Notes under the pieces: generated by a model | What the model was told of the DNA's origin: nothing | Databases searched by the model: none | The model's input: only the letters and a program-made list of their open reading frames with translations | Program-made: the position numbers and the translations under genes | Shown: piece after piece, positions 50,961-59,924 of the stretch | How the letters are laid out: each line of letters opens with the position of its first letter | How positions within the stretch are numbered: the stretch's first letter is position 1 | Assembly: GCF_045310675.1 (NCBI RefSeq) | Contig: NZ_JBJHZZ010000001.1 | Span: forward strand, 496,001-560,000 | Direction of reading: 5' to 3' | Length of the DNA: 64,000 nucleotides | From: Clostridium_AT stratigraminis | GTDB taxonomy: Bacteria > Bacillota > Clostridia > Clostridiales > Clostridiaceae

Positions 50961-52421
50961 TTGAAGGAAATAATTAGAGACTTAATTTCTCCAAAGGTTG
51001 ATGAGAATGTTGCCTATATTAAAGATCTATTAAAGGATACATCAGACATAGTTTATAGAGAATTTAATATAGCAGATTGGAAGGCAGCTATTATTTATAT
51101 AGATGGAATGGCAGACAAGGTTATTTTAGATAATTTTGTGCTTGAATCTGTAATGCTTAAAAGTGAAAGAGTAGAAAATATAATGCAAATAAAAGATAAG
51201 ATACTTACAGTGTCTGATATGAAGCAGGTAATGAAGCTTTCTGAAGGTCTAAACGCTGTACTTTCAGGTGATTCAATAATGTTTATTGAAGGTTTGTCTG
51301 CTTTATATGTTATTTCAACTAGAGCTTGGCCAACTAGAGGAGTAAGTGAACCTTCTGGTGAAAGTGTTATTAGAGGAGGACGAGATGGCTTTACAGAAAC
51401 TATAAGATTTAATACTGCTTTAATTAGAAGAAGAATAAGGGATACCAGACTTAAGATAGAGTCTAAAACTGTAGGTACTAGATCCAAAACAGATGTGGCC
51501 ATTCTTTATATAGATGATGTAGTTAACAAAGATGTTCTGGAAAAGGTTAAATCAAGAATTCAAAACATAAAAATTGATGCAATTTTAGATAGCGGATATA
51601 TTGAGGAATTTATTGAAGACAATAAACTGTCTCCTTTTCCCCAATTACAAAGTACTGAAAAACCAGATGTTATTGCTGCAGGTTTGTATGAAGGCAGAGT
51701 AGCTATATTAGTTGACAACTCTCCATTTTGTATACTTGCACCAGCAACTTTGCCTAGTCTTTTTCAAACACCCGATGATTACTATCAAAGATGGATAAAT
51801 TCATCAATACTAAGACTTGTAAGATTTACTGCAATTGTTTTATCTATGCTTTTGCCATCACTTTATATTGCAGTGACATCTTTTCATACATCTATTATAC
51901 CTACAAAGCTAGCATATTCCATTGCAGCATCTAGAGAGGGAGTTCCTTTTCCGGCCTTTATTGAAACCATAATCATGGAAATGGCCTTAGCTTTTATATT
52001 AGAAGCAGTTGTAAGATTACCAAAGGCAATAGGTTCAACAATTGGTATTGTAGGAGGACTAATATTAGGGCAGGCCGCAGTCAGTGCTGGGATTGTAAGT
52101 CCTATAATGATTATTATTGTGTCCATTACTTCTATTTCTAGCTTTATTACACCTAATTATGAGGTTAGCTCAGCTTTAAGATTATCTAGATTTTTTCTTA
52201 TAATATGTTCATCAATAATTGGTCTGTATGGTATAGCTATTGGTTCAATAATTATAATAGTACATTTAGTAAAACTTAAAAGCTTTGGAATCCCATATTT
52301 ATCACCACTAGTTCATCCTCATAAAAGAGATATGAAAGATACCTTCATTAGAGCTCCTATAAATCTATTTAAAAGAAGACCTGAATTTATGGAAACTAAA
52401 GATAAAATAAGGCAAGAATAA
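50961..52421 (+). CDS. gerKA: Spore germinant receptor subunit A (GerA family)
   Basis: A 486-residue GerA-family protein. A soluble N-terminal domain of ~280 residues (DIVYREFNIADWKAAIIYIDGM, TRAWPTRGVSEPSGESVIRGGRDGF) is followed by about five membrane spans, with SREGVPFPAFIETIIMEMALAFILEA and TIGIVGGLILGQAAVSAGIVSP as typical segments. It forms part of the germinant receptor in the spore inner membrane with GerKB and GerKC. The start is TTG with AGAAGGTG 7 bases upstream. The A-B-C order with short gaps shows one operon. The nutrient recognised cannot be read from sequence. Confidence 0.92.
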   Translation: MKEIIRDLISPKVDENVAYIKDLLKDTSDIVYREFNIADWKAAIIYIDGMADKVILDNFVLESVMLKSERVENIMQIKDKILTVSDMKQVMKLSEGLNAVLSGDSIMFIEGLSALYVISTRAWPTRGVSEPSGESVIRGGRDGFTETIRFNTALIRRRIRDTRLKIESKTVGTRSKTDVAILYIDDVVNKDVLEKVKSRIQNIKIDAILDSGYIEEFIEDNKLSPFPQLQSTEKPDVIAAGLYEGRVAILVDNSPFCILAPATLPSLFQTPDDYYQRWINSSILRLVRFTAIVLSMLLPSLYIAVTSFHTSIIPTKLAYSIAASREGVPFPAFIETIIMEMALAFILEAVVRLPKAIGSTIGIVGGLILGQAAVSAGIVSPIMIIIVSITSISSFITPNYEVSSALRLSRFFLIICSSIIGLYGIAIGSIIIIVHLVKLKSFGIPYLSPLVHPHKRDMKDTFIRAPINLFKRRPEFMETKDKIRQE

Positions 52422-52466
52422 TTTATTGCTTATACTAAAGATACAGGAAAGTGAGGACTACTCTAT

Positions 52467-53567
52467 ATGAATGAAAAAAGGCTAGTTGGCAAATATGGAT
52501 TATTTTCAACTATAGTAGTAACGGTAATAGGCGTAGGGGTGTTTTCCTATCCTAGTTCTATGGCTGAAGAAGTTGGAACTGATGGATGGATTGTAACAAT
52601 AGCTGCAGGTTTTATATGCATGGCTTTGTTATTTATAATTTATAAAATAGTAAATAAAAATGGTTTCATATCTTTTTATGATCTTACTATAAATACACTA
52701 GGTAAACTATTTGGAAATGTCATAATATTATTACTTTGTTTTTATTTTATTTTTTCAATCTCAATTGGCATGAGAATATTTGTTGAAGTAATAAAAATGA
52801 ACTTATTATTAAAAACTCCAACAGAATTTATATTATTGGTAATGATTTTTACTGGGCTCTACATAGTACGTACAGATATTTCTGTATTAGTTAAATTTAA
52901 TGAAATATCCTTTATAATTATGTTTGTACCAATGATAATCCTTTTATTGTTTTCAACTAAAAATGGTGACATAACTAATGTGCTGCCTATATTGCAGCAC
53001 TCTCCAAAAGAATATTTAAGTGCACTAATAACTTCCACTTATGCTTTTGGAGGATTTCAAATAGCATTTTTAATTTTGCCATTCATGAAAGATGTAAAGG
53101 AAATTAAAAAAACACTCATCAGCAGTATATCATTTATAACAATATTTTATGTTGCGGTTGTAATCTTATGCTTAATGTTTTTTACAAAGGAGCATACTAA
53201 AGAGCTTATTTGGCCTACTATTGCATTGGTAAGAGCTATAATGATACCAGGATCATTTATTGAGAGATGGGAAGGCATAGTAATGGCATTGTGGGTTTTT
53301 TATTATTATACAACCTTTGTAAACGTATTTTATTTTTCGGCAGAATTAATTAAAAAGAGCTTTAAGCTTGATGAAATAAAATTAACTGCTTTAATACTCT
53401 CACCAATTATATATTTAATAGCCTTATATCCTGAAAATATTGCCGAAATTAATGATATATCTAATAAGACCACCTTGTTTTTTGTTGTTTTGAGTTTCAT
53501 AATTCTACCTTTTGTTTTATTGATATTTAAAGGAGGCAGAAAAAGAGGTGAGAAAAGTGAAGTATAA
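52467..53567 (+). CDS. gerKB: Spore germinant receptor subunit B (APC-type permease fold)
   Basis: A 366-residue membrane protein with about 10 spans, of the GerB/endospore germination permease family. The start GKYGLFSTIVVTVIGVGVFSYPSSMAEEVG-type unwound first helix (two pieces of the motif) and STYAFGGFQIAFLILPFM are typical. Subunit B is thought to bind the germinant amino acid or sugar. The GerKC gene begins 10 bases before its end, so translation is coupled. The ATG has GTGAGGA upstream. Confidence 0.9.
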   Translation: MNEKRLVGKYGLFSTIVVTVIGVGVFSYPSSMAEEVGTDGWIVTIAAGFICMALLFIIYKIVNKNGFISFYDLTINTLGKLFGNVIILLLCFYFIFSISIGMRIFVEVIKMNLLLKTPTEFILLVMIFTGLYIVRTDISVLVKFNEISFIIMFVPMIILLLFSTKNGDITNVLPILQHSPKEYLSALITSTYAFGGFQIAFLILPFMKDVKEIKKTLISSISFITIFYVAVVILCLMFFTKEHTKELIWPTIALVRAIMIPGSFIERWEGIVMALWVFYYYTTFVNVFYFSAELIKKSFKLDEIKLTALILSPIIYLIALYPENIAEINDISNKTTLFFVVLSFIILPFVLLIFKGGRKRGEKSEV

Positions 53568-54735
53568 AAGAATACTGCCTATAATCTTGTGCAGTTTATT
53601 CTTAAGCGGATGTTGGGATAAAGTTGAAATTGATAGAAAGTTATTTATAACAACTATAGGAATTGATCCAGGTAAGGATGCGGGCAATAATAAGGAAGCA
53701 AAGGAAATTAAGCCAAATGACCCATTTCAAGATAGAATTTCTGAAAGAAAACTTTCAATAACCTATAGTTTTCCTAATATAAGTGCCCTTGGGCCTGGAA
53801 TAACTAGTACTGCTGAGGACAAATATATTAACGTGGATGCTTCATCTATGGAAGACGGAATAATGGAGGCTACTGGGCGAAGCAGCAGAAGTATATATTT
53901 AGGACAGACAAAGCTTATAATGCTAAATAGTGCGATTTTGGAACAGCCAGATATTTTCAAAGAAATATTAGATTATTTGGAAAGACACCCTTATTTGAAC
54001 AAAATGATGAGGATTGTAGTTTCCGAAGGAAAGGCCGAGGAATTTGTAAAATTTAAACCTACCATGGAAAAAAGTATAGAGAATTATTTAACTGGACTTA
54101 TGGAAAGCAGTGAAAGTAATGCCTCAATTTTACCAATTACCTTAAATGAAGTAATAATCCTTCTAGACCAGAATGGAAATGCAATTATACCTAAAGTTAG
54201 CATGGATAAAGAAAAAGATGATATTGTGCTTTCAGGGGTAGCAGTTATTAAAAATTATAAATTAAAAGGCTTTTTAACACCTGTAGAGGTTGCAGATTTA
54301 GAAATAATGAGGGGTAAAATCAAAGGTGGAAAAAGAGTGATTTATATGGATGGCCACCCAATTGATATAGAAATAAGTGATATTCAAAGAAAAATAAAAT
54401 TAAGTGGTGATAAAAATAAACTTTTCTTTAATATTAATTGTAGGTTGGAAGCTCAGCTTATGGAAGATTTTAAAGGAAAAGAGATACTATCAAAGACAGA
54501 ACTTAATTCTATTGAAAAAAATTTTAGCGAATCTATTTCTAAAGAATGTAATATTATAGCTAAACTGATGCAGACTGAGTTTCAGGTAGATCCCATAAAT
54601 TTAAGGGAATATGTGGAGGAATATAAGCCATCTCTTTGGAAGGGAATTAAGGATAATTGGGATGAAGCTTTTAAAAGTGCAGAAATTACAGTTAATGTTG
54701 ATGTAAAAATTAGAAGAATCGGCATTACTAAATAA
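53557..54735 (+). CDS. gerKC: Spore germinant receptor subunit C, Ger(x)C lipoprotein
   Basis: A 392-residue lipoprotein. The signal peptide ends in the lipobox LSGC, followed by WDKVEIDRKLFITTIGID, the family opening. GRSSRSIYLGQTKLIMLN and a conserved C-terminal domain follow. It is anchored on the outer face of the spore inner membrane and completes the receptor with KA and KB. The start is placed at GTG 53557, since AGAGGTG lies 6 bases before it; GTG 53548 (AGGAGG 11 bases upstream) is possible. It overlaps gerKB. Probably regulated by SigG like other ger operons, but no clear SigG match was found upstream of 50735. Confidence 0.9.
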   Translation: MKYKRILPIILCSLFLSGCWDKVEIDRKLFITTIGIDPGKDAGNNKEAKEIKPNDPFQDRISERKLSITYSFPNISALGPGITSTAEDKYINVDASSMEDGIMEATGRSSRSIYLGQTKLIMLNSAILEQPDIFKEILDYLERHPYLNKMMRIVVSEGKAEEFVKFKPTMEKSIENYLTGLMESSESNASILPITLNEVIILLDQNGNAIIPKVSMDKEKDDIVLSGVAVIKNYKLKGFLTPVEVADLEIMRGKIKGGKRVIYMDGHPIDIEISDIQRKIKLSGDKNKLFFNINCRLEAQLMEDFKGKEILSKTELNSIEKNFSESISKECNIIAKLMQTEFQVDPINLREYVEEYKPSLWKGIKDNWDEAFKSAEITVNVDVKIRRIGITK

Positions 54736-54743
54736 ATATTTAT

Positions 54744-54772
54744 GTATAATTAGGGAATTAATGGATATAATT
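54744..54772 (+). promoter_or_regulatory. Predicted SigF promoter of spoIIR
   Basis: GTATA (54744-54748), a 14-base spacer and GGATATAATT (54763-54772). The pattern fits GywTA-N15-GGnrAnAnTw with one mismatch and a spacer one base short. spoIIR is the classic forespore SigF gene. Confidence 0.6.
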
Positions 54773-54802
54773 ACAGACAAATAAACAATCAGGGGGATAA
54801 AA

Positions 54803-55537
54803 ATGAAAAAATTTATATGTGTTGTTATTTGTCTATGTATAGGATATTCAATATTCTGGAGTGGTTTTTCGGTTAAAGGTCTGAAAGCTAATAATGTAAA
54901 TAATATGTCACTCCAAAATTCAATTGAAAATAAAATTATACGATTTCATGTTATAGCAAATAGTGACAATGCTGAAGATCAAGCTTTGAAACTAAAGGTA
55001 AGAGACAAAGTGCTTGAATATATTGCTCCAAAGTTAAAGACATCTAAAAGCATAGGTGAATCCAGGCAAATTCTTATGCAAAACGATAAAGATATTCATG
55101 AAATAGCTGATAAAGTTATAAAGGATAATGGATACCCTTATAAATCAGTTACAATGTTGTCAAAGGAAAACTTTCCAGTTAAGACTTATGGAAATATAAC
55201 TCTTCCCCAAGGTGAGTATGAAGCCTATAGAATTATTATTGGGAATGGTTCTGGTCAAAACTGGTGGTGTGTGATGTTTCCACCCCTCTGTTTTATAGAT
55301 ATAACTAAAGGTGAAGTTTCCTACAAGGATACAGAAAAAGCTATGAAAGAGGTACTTACACAAAATGAATTTGAGGAAGTTGACAATACAAATTCACTTT
55401 CTAAGTCTGGAAACCTAGGTAAAAAGACAAAAGAAGATTTAGGAAAAGCTACCACTGAAAGTTCAGGAAAAGATAGCACAGAAAAGTTGGAAATAAGATT
55501 TAAAATTTTTGATGAACTTAAAAAATTATTTTCATAG
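54803..55537 (+). CDS. spoIIR: Stage II sporulation protein R
   Basis: A 244-residue secreted protein with a signal sequence (about residues 1-27). The SpoIIR core contains KIIRFHVIANSDNAEDQALKLKVRD, ITLPQGEYEAYRIIIGNGSGQNWWCVMFPP, typical of the family. It is made in the forespore, crosses into the intermembrane space, and triggers SpoIIGA to activate SigE in the mother cell. The C-terminal ~45 residues are a low-complexity Ser/Lys/Thr linker plus a short amphipathic tail. The ATG has a GGGGGAT site. A SigF-type promoter lies 30 bases upstream. Confidence 0.93.
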   Translation: MKKFICVVICLCIGYSIFWSGFSVKGLKANNVNNMSLQNSIENKIIRFHVIANSDNAEDQALKLKVRDKVLEYIAPKLKTSKSIGESRQILMQNDKDIHEIADKVIKDNGYPYKSVTMLSKENFPVKTYGNITLPQGEYEAYRIIIGNGSGQNWWCVMFPPLCFIDITKGEVSYKDTEKAMKEVLTQNEFEEVDNTNSLSKSGNLGKKTKEDLGKATTESSGKDSTEKLEIRFKIFDELKKLFS

Positions 55538-55546
55538 GTAATTATA

Positions 55547-55577
55547 AAACTCGACATTACATGTCGAGTTTTTCTTT
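55547..55577 (+). terminator. Terminator after spoIIR
   Basis: The perfect 11-base arms AAACTCGACAT (55547-55557) and ATGTCGAGTTT (55561-55571) with a 3-base loop and a T run. Confidence 0.85.
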
Positions 55578-55585
55578 TCTTGGAT

Positions 55586-55614
55586 GAATAATAAGAATAT
55601 AACTACAAATACTA
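55586..55614 (+). promoter_or_regulatory. Predicted SigG promoter of ypeB
   Basis: GAATA (55586-55590), a 17-base spacer and AATACTA (55608-55614), close to gmATR-N18-CATnmTA with one -10 mismatch. The sleB-ypeB operon of Bacillus is a SigG target. Confidence 0.5.
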
Positions 55615-55644
55615 TGTGAAGAAATTTATGGGAGGTAAAGCTCT

Positions 55645-57015
55645 ATGCAAATGACAAAAAAAAGAATTATATATACTATTGCTGTAACCCTAATTGTTGT
55701 ATTCTCTACAACATTTGCTATTTTAATGACCTTAGAGAGGACTGATTATAGAAACTATCTTCAAAGCGAGTATAGTAAGAATATGCATGAATTAATAACT
55801 TCAGTAGAGAATATTAGAGTAGATTTAAGTAAAGCAGCTATAACAAATTCCAGGGAAAAAAAAATAATAACCTTTGAAGAAATTTTTAGATATAGTGCTA
55901 CAGCTAATGATAAGCTGCATTCATTGCCAATTCCACAGCAAAATATTGAGAGTACCAGTAAGTTTTTGTCTCAAGTAGGAGATTTCTGTTACAGTCTAGT
56001 TAAGGCTTCCTCTGAGGGAAAAGATTTAAGCGATAAGGATTATAGCAATATTGACAATTTGAAACAAGAGGCCTTAAAACTACAAAATGATTTAAATGTG
56101 GTGTTAGCTGATATAAGTGAAGGCAGGGTAAAATGGGGAGAAATTAGGCAAAAGGCAACAGGCGTATTAGCAAGCCAAAATGCAGAAGCAGTTTCCACCC
56201 AATTTGCAAATATACAAAAGCAAATTGCTGCATATCCATCATTAATCTACGATGGCCCATTTTCTGATAATATTATGAATATAAAACCTAAAATAACTGC
56301 TCAAGCAGAAGTTTCTTTATCAGATGCCACTAATGTTGTTTATAAGGTTATAGGAAAAGAGAATATTGAAAAGATTGATAATGTTTCTAATGAAGGGAAA
56401 ACAAAGATTCCTTCCTATCGCTTTAATGTTACAATGAAAAATAGAAATGCAAAACAGAATATAGTTATTTGCGAAATTAGTAAAAACGGAGGCAGGGTTG
56501 TTTATCTATTAGATAATAGATTAATTAATAATCCAACAATAGATTTAAAAAAAGCTGCAGACATAGGTGCTAAATATTTGCTTAATTTAGGCTATAAGAA
56601 TATGGTTACTGCTTATACTTTAAAATATGATAACACTGCTATTATAAACTATGTATTCAAACAAAATGATATAGCAATTTATCCAGATCAAATTAAGCTA
56701 AAAATTGCTTTAGATAATGGAAATATAATAGGAATTGAATCCGAAAAATATTTAGTTTCTCATGAAGAAAATAGAAAACTTAATACCCCTAAAATTTCTG
56801 AGGCAGAAGCTGAAGCTAAAGTTAGCAAAAGATTAAGCATTTCTACCAAAAGGCTTGCAGTAATTCCAACAGAAACTAATACAGAAATTCTTTGTTATGA
56901 GTTTACGGGAAGTTATCAAAAAGATAAATTCATAGTATACATAAATGCCCAAACAGGTTATGAACAAAGAATATTACAGATAATTAATACCCCAAACGGA
57001 GAACTTGCAATGTGA
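55645..57015 (+). CDS. ypeB: Germination protein YpeB
   Basis: A 456-residue protein with one N-terminal membrane anchor (about residues 8-28), a helical N-terminal domain (ERTDYRNYLQSEYSKNMHELI through about 230), and C-terminal PepSY-type repeats (KAADIGAKYLLNLGYKNM; SEAEAEAKVSKRLSISTKRLAVIPT). YpeB is needed to stabilise and regulate the cortex-lytic enzyme SleB in spores. sleB is not adjacent, unlike in Bacillus. GGGAGGT precedes the ATG, and a SigG-like promoter is upstream. It is a single-gene unit with its own terminator. Confidence 0.9.
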   Translation: MQMTKKRIIYTIAVTLIVVFSTTFAILMTLERTDYRNYLQSEYSKNMHELITSVENIRVDLSKAAITNSREKKIITFEEIFRYSATANDKLHSLPIPQQNIESTSKFLSQVGDFCYSLVKASSEGKDLSDKDYSNIDNLKQEALKLQNDLNVVLADISEGRVKWGEIRQKATGVLASQNAEAVSTQFANIQKQIAAYPSLIYDGPFSDNIMNIKPKITAQAEVSLSDATNVVYKVIGKENIEKIDNVSNEGKTKIPSYRFNVTMKNRNAKQNIVICEISKNGGRVVYLLDNRLINNPTIDLKKAADIGAKYLLNLGYKNMVTAYTLKYDNTAIINYVFKQNDIAIYPDQIKLKIALDNGNIIGIESEKYLVSHEENRKLNTPKISEAEAEAKVSKRLSISTKRLAVIPTETNTEILCYEFTGSYQKDKFIVYINAQTGYEQRILQIINTPNGELAM

Positions 57016-57024
57016 GATATGATG

Positions 57025-57056
57025 AGCCACGGGGACGTTTCTCGTGGCTATTTTTA
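57025..57056 (+). terminator. Terminator after ypeB
   Basis: AGCCACG (57025-57031) and CGTGGCT (57043-57049) with an 11-base loop, followed by ATTTTT. Confidence 0.7.
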
Positions 57057-57127
57057 TGTAGCAATCTACTTGTATTATGATATAATAATTAATGAATAAA
57101 TATTAAGACATACAAGGAGCTGAAAAT

Positions 57128-58159
57128 ATGAAGAAAAAGATTGCAGTATTATTTGGTGGTCAATCTACTGAACATGAGGTTTCAAGAGTTTCTGCTGCTT
57201 CTGTAATTAGAAATATTGATGTGGCTAAATATGATATATATCCAATTGGAATATCAAAAGAAGGAAAATGGTTTGAATATAATGGAAAAGTAGATTATAT
57301 AGAAAATGGTAAATGGGAAAGCGATGAATTTTACAAAGTCCCAGAAGGACAAAAAATATTATTTAATAATGAAGTTGATGTAGTATTTCCTGTATTGCAT
57401 GGATTATATGGAGAAGATGGAACTATTCAAGGTATGAGTAAACTGTTAAATATACCATGTGTTGGGCCTGGAGTTATGTCTTCCGCTATTTGCATGGACA
57501 AGATTTACACAAAATACCTTTTAGAGGGGTTTGGAGTAAGGCAGGCTGAATATGTTGTTGTGAATGCCTATGAGTATGAGGTAGATAATAAGAAAATATT
57601 AAGTAAAATTGAAGATAGACTAAAATTCCCTGTATTTATTAAACCTTCTAACAGTGGATCTTCTGTTGGTATAACAAAGGCACATAGCTTGGAAGAATTA
57701 AAGGAAGGTATTATGCTTGCATTAAAACATGATAGGAAGGTTCTAGTTGAAAGAGGGATAAATGCAAGGGAGGTAGAAGTTGCTGTATTGGGTAACGATT
57801 ACCCTGAAGCGGCTGTTCCTGGAGAAATTATTCCAGCAAAAGAATTTTATGATTATGAGGCAAAATATAATAATGTGGCTTCAAAACTTTTAATACCTGC
57901 AGATTTAGAAGAAGCAAAATTAGAAGAAATAAAAACAGCAGCTATAAATATATATAAAATATTAGATTGTGCTGGAATGGCAAGAGTGGATTTTCTTGTG
58001 GATAAAGATACAAAGGAAATTTATTTAAATGAAGTTAATACTATACCTGGTTTTACTAGCATTAGTATGTATCCTAAAATGTGGCAGGCTGCTGGTAAAA
58101 GCTATAGTAAGCTTATTGATGAATTAATAGAATTAGCAGTAGCTAGGAATAACTGTTAG
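57128..58159 (+). CDS. ddl: D-alanine--D-alanine ligase
   Basis: A 343-residue ATP-grasp ligase: VLFGGQSTEHEVSRVSAASV at the N-terminus, HGLYGEDGTIQG near residue 98, FIKPSNSGSSVGI near 173, EFYDYEAKYNN near 238, and FLNEVNTIPGFTSISMYPKM-type ending (NEVNT with the metal-binding Glu and Asn). It joins two D-Ala for peptidoglycan. The Tyr of EFYDYEAKY is as in D-Ala-D-Ala rather than D-Ala-D-Lac ligases. ACAAGGAG precedes the ATG. The next gene begins 21 bases downstream. Confidence 0.95.
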   Translation: MKKKIAVLFGGQSTEHEVSRVSAASVIRNIDVAKYDIYPIGISKEGKWFEYNGKVDYIENGKWESDEFYKVPEGQKILFNNEVDVVFPVLHGLYGEDGTIQGMSKLLNIPCVGPGVMSSAICMDKIYTKYLLEGFGVRQAEYVVVNAYEYEVDNKKILSKIEDRLKFPVFIKPSNSGSSVGITKAHSLEELKEGIMLALKHDRKVLVERGINAREVEVAVLGNDYPEAAVPGEIIPAKEFYDYEAKYNNVASKLLIPADLEEAKLEEIKTAAINIYKILDCAGMARVDFLVDKDTKEIYLNEVNTIPGFTSISMYPKMWQAAGKSYSKLIDELIELAVARNNC

Positions 58160-58180
58160 TAAAAGGGAGGTAGTAAAATA

Positions 58181-58594
58181 TTGAATAAAAAGGCCATAAT
58201 AACCATTTCAAGTCAGCAAAATAATGTGGAAGACAGTAGAATTGAAGTAGTTTCTCCTGGTGAATTTTATAAAGAAAAGGAAGCTTATTGTGCGGAGTAT
58301 AATGAAACTGAGATTTCTGGCATGGAGGGCACAAGGACTACTTTAAAAGTTAGTCCTGAAAAATTTACATTATTAAGAGTTGGTACTACAAATGCAGAGA
58401 TGAATTTTGAAAAGGATGGTAATGCATTAACTATATATAATACTCCATATGGTGTTATTGAAATGAAAATTGAAACTTTAGATTTAAAAGTCAATATAGA
58501 TGAATTTGGTGGAGATATATTAGTTAATTACAATCTAATTATTGGTGGAGAAAAACCTCAAAGCACAATATTGAAGGTAAATATTAAGGCGTAA
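58181..58594 (+). CDS. DUF1934 family protein (YwiB-like)
   Basis: A 137-residue protein with the DUF1934 pattern of a calycin-like beta-barrel: AIITISSQQ at the start, FYKEKEAYCAEYNETEISG, TTLKVSPEKFTLLRVG, and the ending NYNLIIGG. The function is unknown; no membrane span. The start is TTG with GGGAGGT about 8 bases upstream. It lies 21 bases after ddl and is probably co-transcribed with it. Confidence 0.82.
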   Translation: MNKKAIITISSQQNNVEDSRIEVVSPGEFYKEKEAYCAEYNETEISGMEGTRTTLKVSPEKFTLLRVGTTNAEMNFEKDGNALTIYNTPYGVIEMKIETLDLKVNIDEFGGDILVNYNLIIGGEKPQSTILKVNIKA

Positions 58595-58637
58595 AGTTAC
58601 ACAAAGTATTATTTAGAATATGCAAAGGGGGGAGCAC

Positions 58638-59588
58638 ATGAGGACAATAACTACTGCCAAATACAATTTTCACCATATTATAGGAAATAGCGAAAATTTA
58701 ATATGTTGCAAGGATAAGGCAGTAAGAGCCTCTAAAACTTCTTCCCCTATACTTATTTATGGAGAAACAGGTACAGGAAAAGAATTATTTGTACAAGCTA
58801 TACATAATAATTCATATAGAAGTAATAAGCCCTTTATAGCTCAAAATTGTGCAGCTATTCCTAGCAGTTTACTTGAAGGAATACTTTTTGGAATAACAAA
58901 AGGGGCATTTACAGGTGCAGAGGACAAAAAAGGTATATTTGAATTAGCAACTGGCGGTACCTTATATTTAGATGAACTTAATTCAATGCCTATTGAACTT
59001 CAAGGAAAACTTTTACGAGTATTACAGGATGGTACTGTTAGAAGATTAGGCAGTTCTATAAATAAAAGCGTAGATACTAGATTAATAGTATCATTAAATG
59101 AATGGCCAGAGCTATTAATTGAAGAAGGAAAGCTTAGAAAGGATCTATATTATAGGCTAAACGTAGTAAGAATTGATTTACCCCCCTTAAGATATAGAAA
59201 AGAAGATATACCTTTAATTACTGAATACTTTATTAAAAAATTCAACAAAAAATTTCATGCCTCTATTGATGGAATAGATGGATCCTCTTTGGAAAAATTA
59301 ATCTACTTAGAGTGGCAGGGAAATGTAAGGGAGCTTGAACATGTAATTGAAGGTATTTTTAACCTAAAGCAAAAGGGCAAAATAAATGAAAATGATTTAG
59401 AGTATGTTGGACTCAACATAGTAAATAAAAATATATCCCTTAAAAGTAAAATGGAAGAAATAGAAAAATCCTATATTAAAGAAGCACTTATTATTAATAA
59501 ATATAACATTTCTAGGGCTGCTGATTTTTTACAAGTACCGCGGCAAACCTTACAGAGCAAGATAAAAAAATATAATATTCTTACTTAG
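58638..59588 (+). CDS. Sigma-54-interacting AAA+ activator lacking a sensor domain
   Basis: A 316-residue activator. After only ~15 residues it enters the sigma-54 activation domain: Walker A GETGTGKE at 42-49, sigma-54 contact loop GAFTGA at 89-94, Walker B GGTLYLDELN at 106-115, and arginine-finger region FRKD-like RKDLYYRLNVVRIDLPPLRYR. A Fis-type helix-turn-helix (ISRAADFLQVPRQTLQSKIKKY split by a short loop) ends the protein. The usual N-terminal PAS, GAF or receiver domain is absent. Targets are unknown. ATG at 58638 follows GGGGGGAG; the ATG at 58620 precedes this site. Confidence 0.88.
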   Translation: MRTITTAKYNFHHIIGNSENLICCKDKAVRASKTSSPILIYGETGTGKELFVQAIHNNSYRSNKPFIAQNCAAIPSSLLEGILFGITKGAFTGAEDKKGIFELATGGTLYLDELNSMPIELQGKLLRVLQDGTVRRLGSSINKSVDTRLIVSLNEWPELLIEEGKLRKDLYYRLNVVRIDLPPLRYRKEDIPLITEYFIKKFNKKFHASIDGIDGSSLEKLIYLEWQGNVRELEHVIEGIFNLKQKGKINENDLEYVGLNIVNKNISLKSKMEEIEKSYIKEALIINKYNISRAADFLQVPRQTLQSKIKKYNILT

Positions 59589-59611
59589 GGAAGAAAGCAA
59601 CTTCCTTTTTT
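59589..59611 (+). terminator. Short terminator after the sigma-54 activator
   Basis: GGAAG (59589-59593) and CTTCC (59601-59605) with a 7-base loop, then TTTTTT. The stem is short. Confidence 0.5.
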
Positions 59612-59924
59612 GTTTTTAAATTTTCAATTAATTCGAATTTTAATATTTTCATAGTTTATTGGTGAATAGGGTATATTATTTGATGATAATAAAATGAATA
59701 ATAAGAAATATTAATAATTCTAGAAACATATAAAGAGCTGTTAAAAGAATTGATAGTAGGCTTTAAAAAAATTTGACGAAAAGCAAAAAAAATATAGCAT
59801 AAAATGAAAAGATGTGCTATCATATTATAGTGTTTTAAAAAAGAAAACAATAATTCCATTTTATAGGGTAATTTCTATTATAATATGTGAAAAAGAACTT
59901 GTCAACAAATTTTTAAAAAATATT
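59612..59924 (+). other. AT-rich region upstream of pyrG
   Basis: No gene is supported. TATAAT at 59879-59884 is the best -10 for pyrG, with only a weak -35. This would give an untranslated leader of about 77 bases. No transcription attenuator of the pyrG type (hairpin plus T run) was seen. Confidence 0.4.

Noticed and set aside
59656..59859. 67-codon minus-strand ORF before pyrG
   Set aside because: It has an AT-driven composition, no ribosome site and no family resemblance, and it lies in an AT-rich upstream region.
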